Shown here one piece after another: positions 1 through 6,307 of a DNA stretch of 11,047 nucleotides (positions are counted from its first letter, which is position 1; every line of letters begins with the position of its first letter). The notes beneath the pieces are model-generated. The model was not told where the DNA came from. It worked only from the letters and a program-made list of their open reading frames with translations, and made no database searches. The stretch is taken from NCBI GenBank assembly GCA_030642995.1, contig DAOWMR010000050.1, positions 1-11,047 on the forward strand. The letters are read 5' to 3'. This DNA comes from Spirochaetales bacterium (GTDB lineage Bacteria; Spirochaetota; Spirochaetia; DSM-27196; SLST01). Made by a program: the position numbers and the translations under genes.

Positions 1-800
1 CCCCCGACAATGGCGCCGTAGATGTTCCCCAGCCCTCCGATGACTGCTGCTGAGAACCCGATAACACCGGCCATGGCGCCCATGTCGAAGATTGCGGTGT
101 TGTAGTAGAGCCCGTTCAGCATGCCGGCTATCGCCGCGATGGCGGATCCCAACAGGAAAGTCATGTCGATGACGAGGTTCTTGTTCACCCCCATCATCAT
201 GGCCGCCTCGCCGTCCTGGGCAACCGCGCGAATTGCAAGGCCCATCTTGGTTCGATTGATGTACAGAGAGATGAGAACGACCACCGCGATACCGATCCCG
301 AGTATGAGGAGGTTGTCATATCGGATGATTACCCCACCGAACTCGAATGCCTCGGCCTTACCGGATTCAAAGATTGGTCCGAACAGCTCCGGAAAGCGTT
401 TTGACTCAGATCCTCGGGGATAGAAAATGCGCACCGCCTCTCTCACAGCTATGCCCAGTCCCAGAGTGGCCAAGAGACTCATGAAACTTGGCGAAGAGGA
501 GACCGGTTTGACCGCAACCCGTTCAAAGAGAACACCAATTGCGCCGGTGACGAACATAGTTCCGAGAAAGACGACGATCAGAAGCAGGAAATAGACGTAT
601 CCCGTGGTGGCCAACCCGCCGAGGATGTTGATGAATACCAACGCGACGAAGGCGCCGAGCATGAACACGTCCCCATGGGAGAAGTTGATTACGTCCAGAA
701 CGCCGAAATAGAGGGTGAACCCGACCGCTATGAGAGCGTATTGGATACCCAGCATCAAGCCGTTGAAGAGGATCTGCACAATGATGGCTGCTGAAGTCAT
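1..800 (-). CDS. livH: Branched-chain amino acid-type ABC transporter permease, LivH family (3' end cut by window)
   Basis: This is an inner-membrane permease of the LivH family, one of the two membrane subunits of branched-chain amino acid/amide importers. The frame is open from an ATG at 798-800 to the left edge, giving about 266 residues; family members are near 290-300, so roughly 30 C-terminal residues lie outside. What I see: an N-terminal stretch NGLMLGIQYALIAVGFTL, then GVLDVINFSHGDVFMLGAF (the family's typical 'NFAHG' region), several hydrophobic helices, the loop RAVAQDGEAAMMMGVN typical of the ATPase-coupling region, and the late GFSAAVIGGLGNIYGAIVG motif. A weak Shine-Dalgarno AAGGA precedes the start. 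It lies 79 nt downstream of the binding-protein gene on the same strand, so it is the second gene of a liv-like operon; the second permease and two ATPases would be expected further left. The substrate could be another amide or short-chain compound. Confidence 0.93.
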   Translation of the reverse strand, partial: MTSAAIIVQILFNGLMLGIQYALIAVGFTLYFGVLDVINFSHGDVFMLGAFVALVFINILGGLATTGYVYFLLLIVVFLGTMFVTGAIGVLFERVAVKPVSSSPSFMSLLATLGLGIAVREAVRIFYPRGSESKRFPELFGPIFESGKAEAFEFGGVIIRYDNLLILGIGIAVVVLISLYINRTKMGLAIRAVAQDGEAAMMMGVNKNLVIDMTFLLGSAIAAIAGMLNGLYYNTAIFDMGAMAGVIGFSAAVIGGLGNIYGAIVG

Positions 801-830
801 GATTGGTCCTTGCTATTCTCTGAAATGAAG

Positions 831-863
831 CCGGCCGGGCGGAAGAATTGTCCACCCGGCCGG
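831..863 (-). promoter_or_regulatory. Intercistronic hairpin after the Liv-type binding protein
   Basis: In the minus-strand RNA, bases 863-851 pair with 843-831 over 13 bp around a 7-nt loop (850-844). The stem is nearly all G-C (arm CCGGCCGGGUGGA). The one imperfect position, 854 with 840, is U-G in the minus-strand RNA but would be an A-C mismatch in a plus-strand RNA, which supports selection on the minus transcript. It begins 16 nt after the binding-protein stop codon. No U-tract follows (next bases CUUCAUUUC), so it is not a canonical Rho-independent terminator. A role as 3'-end stabiliser or leaky attenuator is inferred. Confidence 0.75.
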
Positions 864-879
864 ACCGTAAAGGGATCAG

Positions 880-2103
880 CTACTTATACGGATTCTCCCA
901 CGTGCCGGTATCGCGGTACGCAAGTCCCGGTAGCGTTCGAACACCGCTTGCATACTCCGAATCGCCCCATGGAACCCAGACTCCGTCCTGGCTGACGTAT
1001 GCTGTCACCAGCGGCTCGTCGTTCTGTCCATACTCGTTGAAGTGAACCTTTCCAATGATGTCGGTTGTTTCCGATCGGTCAATTCTCTCCGCCACGAGAG
1101 CACGGTCCGGACCGACCTCTTCAATCGCCGCAATGATCAGGTTTGCTGCCACGTAGGCGAAGGGGCCATATGCTTCGTAGGGATCATTATACCCGGCAGC
1201 ATCGTAGGCCGCCTGGAACTCCTGACCGCCCGGCATCTTGTTGATGGGAGCGCCGTCCAGCATGCAGAGAACTCCCTCGCCGTGCTCCGCCAGGGTGGTA
1301 TTGAAGTCATCACTCTTGATCCCCGAGGTCCCGAGGAACTGGGTAGTCATGCCCAGCTTGTCCATCTGGTTCTTGATGAGAACTCCGATCGGGGTGAGGC
1401 CGCCGAAGTAGATAACCTCCGGTTCCAGAGCTTTGATCTGCGTCAAAATGGTTGTGAAATCCTTCTGTTCAATGGAGACGCCGTCCACACTTAACGGCTC
1501 AATGCCGCGGTGCGCAAGGGCCTCCGTGAAGTACTCCACGTGACCACGACCGTAATCGGTGGTGTCATGGATGATGCAGAACGATTCAAATCCGAGCTCG
1601 TCTACGACGAGACTCGCGTTGTACTCGTTCTGCTCAACCTGCGTGCCGTTTACACGAGTTATCTCTACGTAGTCATTTCCGTACGTGATGGCAGGCAGGA
1701 CAGCTCCCCAAACCATGCTGGGAAGCCCGAACCGGTGAAATACATCGGTTGTGGTGATGGCAACCATGCTGCAGTAGTGTGACGCTGCGGCAATGATATC
1801 CGGATCCGAGCCTGCCTTTGTTGCTGCCTGTACTCCCTTCGCAGGTACGCACTCGTCGTCTATGGCCTCAACAACATAGAAGTATTGGTTCTCGCCGCTT
1901 GCGTTCTGCTGATCTACCGCCAGCTGGAATGAGTTGCGGCCGCCAATACCCATCTTGGCGTACTTGCCGGTGAGGGGGCCAATGAAGGCAAGCTTCACCT
2001 CTTCCTTCTCTCCGTCCTCGCTGCCGGCTGAGGCAAAAGTTACCCCAACGAAAACGAGCGCCAGAATCAGGATTGCCAGAATGATTCTTGTTAGTCGTTT
2101 CAT
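880..2103 (-). CDS. Branched-chain amino acid-type ABC transporter periplasmic binding protein (LivK-like, Peripla_BP_6)
   Basis: This is an extracytoplasmic receptor that delivers an amino acid or related amide to the LivH permease. The 407-residue product starts with a signal peptide (basic KRLTR, hydrophobic 7-23, likely cleavage near FASA-GSED); there is no lipobox. The mature part opens with VKLAFIGPLTGKYAKMG (about 37-52), the first strand and ligand loop of the type I fold. IIHDTTDYGRG (about 178-188) is the family's hinge and second-lobe motif. Late landmarks are PYEAYGPFAYVAANLIIAAIEEVG and GKVHFNEYGQ. I chose the ATG at 2101-2103 because GGAGGT sits 5 nt upstream; an in-frame TTG at 2121 would add only MKRRCC and lies upstream of that ribosome site. 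An extended -10 promoter is just upstream. The family also binds amides, aromatic acids and urea, so the substrate is not assigned. Confidence 0.93.
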   Translation of the reverse strand: MKRLTRIILAILILALVFVGVTFASAGSEDGEKEEVKLAFIGPLTGKYAKMGIGGRNSFQLAVDQQNASGENQYFYVVEAIDDECVPAKGVQAATKAGSDPDIIAAASHYCSMVAITTTDVFHRFGLPSMVWGAVLPAITYGNDYVEITRVNGTQVEQNEYNASLVVDELGFESFCIIHDTTDYGRGHVEYFTEALAHRGIEPLSVDGVSIEQKDFTTILTQIKALEPEVIYFGGLTPIGVLIKNQMDKLGMTTQFLGTSGIKSDDFNTTLAEHGEGVLCMLDGAPINKMPGGQEFQAAYDAAGYNDPYEAYGPFAYVAANLIIAAIEEVGPDRALVAERIDRSETTDIIGKVHFNEYGQNDEPLVTAYVSQDGVWVPWGDSEYASGVRTLPGLAYRDTGTWENPYK

Positions 2104-2108
2104 GCAAC

Positions 2109-2114
2109 ACCTCC
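2109..2114 (-). promoter_or_regulatory. Ribosome binding site of the Liv-type binding protein gene
   Basis: GGAGGT on the minus strand, 5 nt before the ATG at 2103. It decides between this ATG and the upstream in-frame TTG at 2121, which lies on the wrong side of the site. Confidence 0.85.
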
Positions 2115-2134
2115 GTTTCAAATGTGCTGGGTTG

Positions 2135-2143
2135 ATTATAACA
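2135..2143 (-). promoter_or_regulatory. Extended -10 sigma70 promoter of the Liv-type operon
   Basis: The minus strand reads TGTTATAAT: a perfect TATAAT (2140-2135) with the TG extension. The -35 position with a 17-nt spacer (2163-2158) reads TCTCCA, a poor match, which is usual for extended -10 promoters. Transcription would begin near 2128, giving a leader of about 25 nt before the ATG at 2103. The 12-bp palindrome TTTCTGCAGAAA lies immediately upstream at 2167-2178 and could be an activator or repressor site; that is inference. Confidence 0.7.
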
Positions 2144-2166
2144 GGGATCGTTCAATGTGGAGAAAT

Positions 2167-2178
2167 TTTCTGCAGAAA
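2167..2178. repeat. 12-bp perfect palindrome upstream of the Liv-type promoter
   Basis: TTTCTGCAGAAA is perfectly self-complementary. It is placed about 40-50 nt upstream of the predicted transcription start, abutting the weak -35 region, and 17 nt after the stop codon of the M20 gene. Its position suits a regulator binding site. It could instead form a weak hairpin at the end of the M20 transcript (TTTC stem followed by AAAATTTCT), but the stem is short and AT-rich. Confidence 0.35.
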
Positions 2179-2194
2179 CTAATGTATCACCAAT

Positions 2195-3346
2195 TTAGTA
2201 ATGATAAGCCCGACTGATGGCAGTGAACAGGTCGTGCGCCTGCCGAATCTGCGCCACCGAGCACCATTCGTCGGTCTGATGTGCCAGATCCGGCGTACCA
2301 GGTCCAAGAAAAACGGTCGGTGCGCCGACGCAAGCAGGTTGAAGGACGCCGGCGTCGGTGAAATACGAGAGACCCGGGTTGCCCGTATCGGCAATTCCCG
2401 CCTGACGGGTGATCGACACGACCTCTTGGACCCATGGAACAGTGGGGTCCGTGTACACTGCGGGAAGTTCCAGAACCGTTCGGATGTCGGTATCCGGTCC
2501 GCATATCGACCTGACTCTTTGGAGAGCTTCTTCCGGCGAGAATCCAGGTACCAACCGTATGTCGATTTGGATCTCAGCAGCGTCGGGAACCGAGTTGATG
2601 TTCATGCCGCCCCGGAACGTTCCAACATTCAGCGTCGGTGGACCGAGTGGTCCGCGCGGCCCGATTTCCGGCCCGATCTCACAAAGCCGATTGACGACGG
2701 AGGCCGCCGCGCATACCGCGTTCTTTCCCAGATGGGGCATTGCGCCGTGAGCGGTGACACCCCTGAACCCGAGCTCAAGCCACAGGGCGCCCTTGTGACC
2801 CACGTACACTGCATTGTCGGTTGGTTCCGCAACCACAATGGCGCCGACTTCACCGAGGAGCGGTACGTGCTCCGCAATGGACCGTGCTCCCTCACAGCCG
2901 GTCTCCTCGGCCGCGGAGTAGGCGAGGAGCAGATTGGAGCGGAGATCTTTGTCCACGGCGCAGGAAATCGCGGCGCTGGTCATCGCCGCCACACCACTCT
3001 TCATGTCCGATGCCCCTCGTCCATAGAGCCGGTCGCCACGGATCTCGCCGGAGAAAGGGTCTGTCGTCCACTCCGCGTCCCCCACCGGAACCGTGTCCAG
3101 ATGGCCGCTGAAACAGAGGTACGGGCCGTCACCGCGCCTGAGAACCGCAACCAGCCCGCTGCGTCCCGGTTGGAACGGAACGCGCTGCAGCTTGAAACCT
3201 GCCGCCTCTAGGAACCCGGCAAGATACTCCGCGGCGCGCTCTTCATTTCCCGGAGGATTCACGGTATCCATTCGCACCAGGTTCTGGGTGATTGCAACCG
3301 GGTCCATCTGGGTCTGCATCAAATGAGTGTAGGGCCGAAACCCCAT
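2195..3346 (-). CDS. M20 family metallopeptidase / N-acyl amino acid deacylase (ArgE/DapE/CPG2-like)
   Basis: This is a cytoplasmic two-metal hydrolase that cleaves an amide or peptide bond, releasing an amino acid. With the start at 3346 it has 383 residues, normal for the family. All the catalytic landmarks are visible: GHLDTVP (metal ligand H82, catalytic D84), GRGASDMKSG (bridging D114), SAAEETG (E147 base, E148 ligand), VAEPTD (E174 ligand), TAHGAMPH starting the dimerisation domain (H200) and the C-terminal GTPDLAHQTDE (H356). ATG 3346 is chosen because GAGAGGGG lies upstream (spacing about 11); ATG 3319 (MQTQMDP) is possible and closer to where homology begins, and a TTG at 3391 is less likely. 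It ends 92 nt upstream of the Liv-type binding protein, same strand, so the hydrolase may process what that transporter imports (inference). ArgE, DapE, carboxypeptidase G2 and aminoacylase activities cannot be separated by eye. Confidence 0.9.
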   Translation of the reverse strand: MGFRPYTHLMQTQMDPVAITQNLVRMDTVNPPGNEERAAEYLAGFLEAAGFKLQRVPFQPGRSGLVAVLRRGDGPYLCFSGHLDTVPVGDAEWTTDPFSGEIRGDRLYGRGASDMKSGVAAMTSAAISCAVDKDLRSNLLLAYSAAEETGCEGARSIAEHVPLLGEVGAIVVAEPTDNAVYVGHKGALWLELGFRGVTAHGAMPHLGKNAVCAAASVVNRLCEIGPEIGPRGPLGPPTLNVGTFRGGMNINSVPDAAEIQIDIRLVPGFSPEEALQRVRSICGPDTDIRTVLELPAVYTDPTVPWVQEVVSITRQAGIADTGNPGLSYFTDAGVLQPACVGAPTVFLGPGTPDLAHQTDEWCSVAQIRQAHDLFTAISRAYHY

Positions 3347-3424
3347 TCTTGGTAGTGCCCCTCTCGATTGACTATGCTGGGGGCAGAACAAATGTGACGC
3401 CGAGCGGGGGTAACAAGGAGCGAG

Positions 3425-4396
3425 ATGACCTGTCCCAACTGTGCCGCCAAGGTTCCTGCCACTGCTGCGCTTTGCGCGAGATGTGGCTTTGACTTGGCGC
3501 GGTTCCGCGCCGAAGAGGCCGATCGAGCGGTACTGAGCAGACCTGCCGAATCAGGAATTGAGTTCCGTCACCGGCCGGGAGTGTCCATCTTCCTCTCGAT
3601 TCTATCCGTGGCCTTCATCGCCCTCGCCGGGCTGATGGTGTACAGCATCGTTTTTGGATCGTTTCCGGACAGCACCGGTAACATCGCCTTTACGGCGGTC
3701 ATGGTAGCGATTGCGGCGCTCCTCGTTTGGGCCGTGGTCCGTCGGTCCGGTGTGGTATTCGCCGTCACACCGGGAACGCTTGTTCGACGGAAGCTGGTCG
3801 TAGCCTTGCCGAACCTGCGCTTCGCGGGCGGAGCGCACGTTACCTACTCAGGCGGCGGCTCTACGAACTCAATTACGTTCTATTTCAGAAATCGGGATGT
3901 GAAGGGAGCAATCCTGATTCCCGGGACAATTCGGCATCGAGAGTCTCTCATCAAGCATCTGCTGGATGGATCGGAGTTCTCGGAAAATCTGAACTCAAAG
4001 CTGGAGCCGCATTGCCCGTACTGCAGCCGGCGACAGCCGGCGGAGGCATTTCGTGGCGACGACAATTGCTCCGAGTGCGGCAAGCCCCTTCGGTCGGCGA
4101 TCAACAGCCTCAACGAGAACACGCGAAGGGTCTACACGGGCAACCGGGTCGGTCTCGTCATCGTCTCAATTATGGTTGCCGCGGGGCTCGCGATCTATTT
4201 CGCCGTTGCCCCGACCATCCTGGAGAACGTCAGTCTGTTTCTCTACATACTCCTGTCGATATTCATCGTGCTCGTGCTCATCTACCCCTGGAGTTTCGCA
4301 TGGCGGTTGTTCCGCCACGAAAGCACGATGATCCGCCAGGTGGACGTACTGCGCCGGGAGTCGTCCGAACCAACCCCGACCGTCTATTCTCCGTAA
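3425..4396 (+). CDS. Membrane protein with two zinc ribbons and four predicted transmembrane helices, function unknown
   Basis: I do not recognise a named family for the whole 323-residue protein. It starts with a CxxC-x10-CxxC zinc ribbon (Cys 3, 6, 17, 20), then a helix pair at about 53-76 and 87-105. A roughly 75-residue soluble segment follows (VVFAVTPGTLVRRKLVV to the helix ending KHLL) that looks beta-rich and could be a bacterial PH-like fold. A second CxxC-x14-CxxC ribbon (Cys 197, 200, 215, 218) precedes two more helices at about 242-265 and 268-290 and a charged tail. So the architecture is ribbon, two helices, domain, ribbon, two helices: an apparent internal duplication. AAGGAG lies 4 nt before the ATG. 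It is transcribed divergently from the M20 gene and overlaps the TPM lipoprotein gene tail to tail by 13 nt. Metal binding is likely; the PH-like idea is inference. Confidence 0.85.
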   Translation: MTCPNCAAKVPATAALCARCGFDLARFRAEEADRAVLSRPAESGIEFRHRPGVSIFLSILSVAFIALAGLMVYSIVFGSFPDSTGNIAFTAVMVAIAALLVWAVVRRSGVVFAVTPGTLVRRKLVVALPNLRFAGGAHVTYSGGGSTNSITFYFRNRDVKGAILIPGTIRHRESLIKHLLDGSEFSENLNSKLEPHCPYCSRRQPAEAFRGDDNCSECGKPLRSAINSLNENTRRVYTGNRVGLVIVSIMVAAGLAIYFAVAPTILENVSLFLYILLSIFIVLVLIYPWSFAWRLFRHESTMIRQVDVLRRESSEPTPTVYSP

Positions 4397-4938
4397 TCCT
4401 CAAGGATCAGTCCGGCGATTGCATCAACACCTCGGTGGAGTGCGATTCCGTATTCTCCCTCGGACAGACTTGGGATCATGTGTTCTTCAAGGATCCAAGC
4501 TGCGACCGAATCCGGGATCGTCTCCTCAAGTCCATACCCAACCTCTATTCGAACCTTTCTTTCGCTGACCGTCACCGTAACCAGGACCCCATGGATCCTC
4601 TCCGCAGATATGATACCCCAGGCATCTGCGACCGCAATGCAATAGTCATCAATCGTTTCGTACGGATCCATGCTGGAGACCGTAAGCACGGCGATCACAG
4701 CACCCGTTTGGCGTCGCACTGACTCGATCACTTCAGCCATGTACTTCTCATCTTCTGCCGGCACGATATCGGCGAAGTCATTGACGGATCCTACGGGCGT
4801 AGGAATACCGTCCGGAAGCTCGACTCGCGCAGGGGCAGTGCGCGGTTCCGCTTCTGGTACGTCCTGCTTTTCAACCGACTGAGTAGCGCATCCGGCAACC
4901 AGAACTGCAAAGGCCAGCAAGCCGATCAGACGATTCAT
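4384..4938 (-). CDS. TPM-domain lipoprotein (YgcG/TPM phosphatase family)
   Basis: This is a 184-residue lipoprotein: a hydrophobic signal ending LVAGC (lipobox, Cys17 lipidated), a Pro/Glu-rich linker to about residue 45, then one TPM domain (about 48-183). TPM hallmarks are GSVNDFADIVP at the domain start, QTGAVIAVLTVSS as the core strand, IDDYCIAVADAWGI, HGVLVTVTVSERKVRIEVGYGLE (G134-E138) and the late EGEYGIALHRGVDAI. AGGAGG sits 4 nt before the ATG. TPM proteins include thylakoid TLP18.3 with acid phosphatase activity and bacterial YgcG proteins linked to envelope functions; the substrate here is unknown. YgcG proteins usually add a C-terminal membrane helix and Gly-rich tail. This one stops at the domain and relies on its lipid anchor. 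Its last 13 nt overlap the end of the convergent zinc-ribbon gene. It is monocistronic as far as I can see. Confidence 0.88.
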   Translation of the reverse strand: MNRLIGLLAFAVLVAGCATQSVEKQDVPEAEPRTAPARVELPDGIPTPVGSVNDFADIVPAEDEKYMAEVIESVRRQTGAVIAVLTVSSMDPYETIDDYCIAVADAWGIISAERIHGVLVTVTVSERKVRIEVGYGLEETIPDSVAAWILEEHMIPSLSEGEYGIALHRGVDAIAGLILEDYGE

Positions 4939-4979
4939 TTTTCCTCCTCACACCACCGTTTCGAACAACTCAACCGCCC

Positions 4980-5204
4980 GGCGCATTCGTGTTCATCGGG
5001 TATGTCCCGAGCACAGGCCGATTCAAGGATTCCGTGGAAACCAACGCCAACGGTGAGATCATCGCTGATCAGTGCATGGCCACCAATGTCCCGGGCGTCT
5101 TTGCCGCCGGCGATACCCGCCAGAAACGTTTCCGGCAGATCACAACGGCAGTGAGCGACGGAACCATTGCGGCACTGAGCGCCCTCGAGTACATCAGCGC
5201 GTAG
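4980..5204 (+). pseudogene. trxB: C-terminal remnant of thioredoxin reductase
   Basis: About 75 codons match the C-terminal end of TrxB: GAFVFIGYVPSTGRFKDSV, then NGEIIADQCMATNVPGVFAAGD and the FAD-binding tail RQKRFRQITTAVSDGTIAALSALEYI, ending at TAG 5202-5204. Thioredoxin reductases have about 310-320 residues, so roughly 240 N-terminal residues are missing, including the first FAD motif, the redox CxxC and the NADPH domain. Just upstream is the 5' end of the TPM gene on the other strand, so the missing part is not nearby in another frame. The first usable start (GTG 4989) has no ribosome site. The piece is well preserved with no internal stop, which suggests a recent deletion or rearrangement. 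It cannot be an active reductase; expression as a small FAD-site fragment is unlikely. Confidence 0.85.
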
Positions 5205-5213
5205 AGTCGCGGT

Positions 5214-6293
5214 CTATGAGACGGCAGCTTCCGTCGCGTCGGCCGTCGTCTGCTGTTTCAGCGCAGCCTCATTCTGCTTCCGGAGCTGGTACTGGTCGAT
5301 GATGACCGCCATCACTACGACCATGCCCTTGATAGCCGTTTGCCAGAACGATGAAACGCCCACCATGACCAACCCGTCGTTGAGAACGCCGAGGATGAGG
5401 GCGCCGACGATGGAGCCTCCGACCGATCCGCGCCCGCCGCTCAGCGACGTGCCGCCAAGCACCACCGCGGCGATAGCCGTCAACTCGTAGGATTCGCCGG
5501 TTGCCGGGTGGCTTGCCACCAGCTGCGAAGCGAGGACCAGGCCGGTGAGAGCGGCGGTGAATCCGGCAAACATGTAGGTTCCCATCTTCACCCGGTTCAC
5601 CCGGATCCCGGTCAGCAACGCCGCGTCCTCATTCCCGCCGACGGCATAGACATGCCTGCCCATTGGGGTCTTGCGTGAAACGTAGGCCGCAACCACCGCG
5701 ATGACGATTGCGATCCACACGACCAGCGGAAGGCCGAGAAATGTCCCCGCGCCGAGGATGGGAAATCCGGTGTTTCCAAGTGCCGGGTCGCCAACCAGGT
5801 TCGGGAAGGTCATCCCGCCGGAGCGCAGCATGGCGAAGCCACGCGCCATGTAGAGCAGGCCGAGAGTTGCGATGAAGGGGGCAACACCGAGCTTCGTAAT
5901 GAGAAACCCGTTGAACGCTCCGAGGAGAACACCCACGAGCAGGATGATCAAAATGATCATCGGCGTGTGGAAGTAGATGACGATACCGAACATGGGCAGC
6001 CGAAGACCTTGAACGATCAGGCCGCCGGCGAGCATACCGGCCAATCCGGCAATCGATCCAACCGAGAGATCGATGCCGCCGCCGAGAATGACGTAGGTCA
6101 TTCCCATTGCGAGGATGGCCCAGATCGCAGAGTGCTTCGCCATCGAGACCAGGTTCCCGATCGTCAGGAAATTGGGCGCGATGAAGGCAAACACGAGGAA
6201 CACGGCCAGAAGCGCGATCAGTGAACGAAGTTTGAGAAGAACCATTCCCAGGGAGACGCCGGTACCCATTTTGCTATCTGTTTTTGTTGCCAT
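5214..6293 (-). CDS. Ribose/polyol-type ABC transporter permease (RbsC family, BPD_transp_2)
   Basis: This is an inner-membrane permease of the carbohydrate-uptake (CUT2/RbsC) class, last gene of the four-gene sugar operon. It has 359 residues with about nine hydrophobic helices between residues 20 and 335. Family motifs: TYVILGGGIDLSVGSIAGLAGM (about 66-87), the coupling loop GRHVYAVGGNEDAALLTGIRV (about 212-232), ELTAIAAVVLGGTSLSGGRGSVGG (about 270-293) and GVLNDGLVMVGVSSFWQ (about 302-318). The C-terminal tail is longer than in E. coli RbsC and ends in a polar Gln/Ala/Thr-rich stretch. The ATG at 6293 follows GAGGAAGAG and lies 14 nt after the ATPase stop, so the two are co-transcribed. 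It ends 9 nt from the stop of the convergent trxB remnant, with no clear terminator between. The sugar cannot be read from the sequence. Confidence 0.94.
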   Translation of the reverse strand: MATKTDSKMGTGVSLGMVLLKLRSLIALLAVFLVFAFIAPNFLTIGNLVSMAKHSAIWAILAMGMTYVILGGGIDLSVGSIAGLAGMLAGGLIVQGLRLPMFGIVIYFHTPMIILIILLVGVLLGAFNGFLITKLGVAPFIATLGLLYMARGFAMLRSGGMTFPNLVGDPALGNTGFPILGAGTFLGLPLVVWIAIVIAVVAAYVSRKTPMGRHVYAVGGNEDAALLTGIRVNRVKMGTYMFAGFTAALTGLVLASQLVASHPATGESYELTAIAAVVLGGTSLSGGRGSVGGSIVGALILGVLNDGLVMVGVSSFWQTAIKGMVVVMAVIIDQYQLRKQNEAALKQQTTADATEAAVS

Positions 6294-6307
6294 ACGTTTC
6301 TCTTCCT

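Noticed and set aside
2103..2121. Upstream TTG start for the Liv-type binding protein
   Set aside because: The ribosome site GGAGGT lies between the TTG and the ATG at 2103, so it can only serve the ATG. The extra residues MKRRCC would also precede a complete signal peptide.
2201..3211. Long plus-strand open frame (336 codons) opposite the M20 gene
   Set aside because: It is fully antisense to a gene with all M20 catalytic motifs. The translation is Arg/Pro-rich with no recognisable domain, so it is a by-product of GC-rich codon use.
3368..3390. Possible promoter for the zinc-ribbon gene (TTGACT at 3368-3373)
   Set aside because: No acceptable -10 lies at 16-18 nt (AAATGT or AATGTG at best), so I could not support it as a feature.
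3727..4722. 331-codon plus-strand frame across the zinc-ribbon and TPM genes
   Set aside because: It is out of frame with the zinc-ribbon protein and antisense to the TPM gene, both well supported; it shows no motifs and no ribosome site.
4989..5204. Functional small protein translated from GTG 4989
   Set aside because: No ribosome site precedes it and every residue aligns with the interior and C-terminus of TrxB, so a remnant is the simpler reading.
5205..5240. Possible terminator between the permease and the trxB remnant (GACGG-N6-CCGTC at the permease 3' end)
   Set aside because: The stem is only 5 bp, lies inside the permease coding end and has no following U-tract.
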